From IMG/VR virus record IMGVR_UViG_3300035211_000214, positions 1 to 20,379 of that record: 20,379 nucleotides of DNA, one strand, 5' to 3'. The notes under the pieces were generated by a model that saw only the letters and a program-made list of their open reading frames with translations, did no database searches and was not told where the DNA came from. The DNA comes from a virus. This document shows positions 20,095 through 20,379 of this stretch, piece after piece. The first letter of the stretch is position 1. The number at the start of each line of letters is the position of its first letter. A program made the position numbers and the translations under genes.

Positions 20095-20379
20095 GCTTAT
20101 AGCTGATTATAGTATTAATTTAGCGGATAGTATAATAGCTAATACTGAGGACAATATTGATATTTTAGTTATATGTGAAAATTTTGAGCATTTAGTTATA
20201 CTTTTTAAGGTAGTTGGTGAAAAATGCAGAGATTCTATAATAGATTATAGAAAGAATAAGCATTTAGCTTTACCAAATGGAGCGTCTATAACTTTTATTG
20301 TTGATAATGTTGAAAAGTTAAGAGGTTTAAAATTTGATAGAGTCGCTACTTTTGGTTTCATTAGTAATAAAACAGCTGA
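20087..20379 (+). CDS. Hypothetical protein following the portal (truncated by window edge)
   Basis: The ATG at 20087 overlaps the portal stop, with GGAGGATTAAGG upstream. At least 97 codons are present with no stop. The sequence starts MDKLIADYSINLADSIIANT, then strands DILVICENFEHLVILFKVV, and later LPNGASITFIVDNVEKLRGL-KFDRVATFGF. The LPNGS-type strand followed by RG-x-K-FDxV resembles the Walker B end of packaging or SF2-type ATPases, but no P-loop is visible upstream. It may be a derived, non-ATPase relative or a coincidence. Function unknown. Confidence 0.72.
   Translation, partial: MDKLIADYSINLADSIIANTEDNIDILVICENFEHLVILFKVVGEKCRDSIIDYRKNKHLALPNGASITFIVDNVEKLRGLKFDRVATFGFISNKTA

Overview
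The window looks like part of a tailed double-stranded DNA phage or prophage of a low-GC Gram-positive (Bacillota, probably clostridial) host. The evidence is very AT-rich DNA, strong AGGAGG ribosome binding sites throughout, and recognisable TerL and portal genes in late-operon order. No integrase, ribosomal or housekeeping gene is visible, so host and lifestyle remain inference.

Layout. (1) Positions 1-1658, plus strand: the end of a DNA-metabolism module, with the C-terminus of a VRR-NUC nuclease, a small protein and an SNF2-type helicase, closed by a bidirectional terminator. (2) Positions 1680-7128, minus strand: eleven small genes, almost all unrecognised. From 3475 leftward to 7128 the gene boundaries carry a recurring unit: a stop codon or an AACACC motif, a hairpin, a short A-rich spacer and ATAGGAGGAT. 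(3) Positions 7129-8712: a 1.6 kb divergent control region without convincing genes. It holds a consensus leftward promoter, a strongly structured leader that includes a tRNA-like stretch, a GC-rich island that may be cos, direct repeats, a GT-rich stretch, and two consensus rightward promoters interleaved with hairpin terminators. (4) Positions 8713-20379, plus strand: the late operon, with TerS, two very small genes, TerL, a 6.6 kb accessory cassette, a membrane peptide, a Com-like zinc ribbon, the portal, and the start of the next gene.

The cassette at 11059-17637, between TerL and portal, is the most striking part. It encodes NeuC-like (UDP-GlcNAc 2-epimerase), NeuB-like (nonulosonate synthase) and NeuA-like (CMP-sugar activation) proteins. 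It also has two paralogous proteins resembling the sialyltransferase (GT42)/MptE-like fold and two paralogous 2-hydroxyacid dehydrogenase-like proteins. Taken together this is a nearly self-contained route from UDP-GlcNAc and PEP to a CMP-activated sialic-acid-like sugar, with candidate transferases, inside the head-morphogenesis operon. My inference is that the phage decorates its own virion, or the host surface late in infection, with a nonulosonic acid.

Other points that deserve attention: TerL has no ATG, GTG or TTG between an in-frame TAA and its Walker A motif; several genes were given internal starts because the ribosome binding site demanded it; and a large hairpin covers the ribosome binding site of the neuB-like gene.
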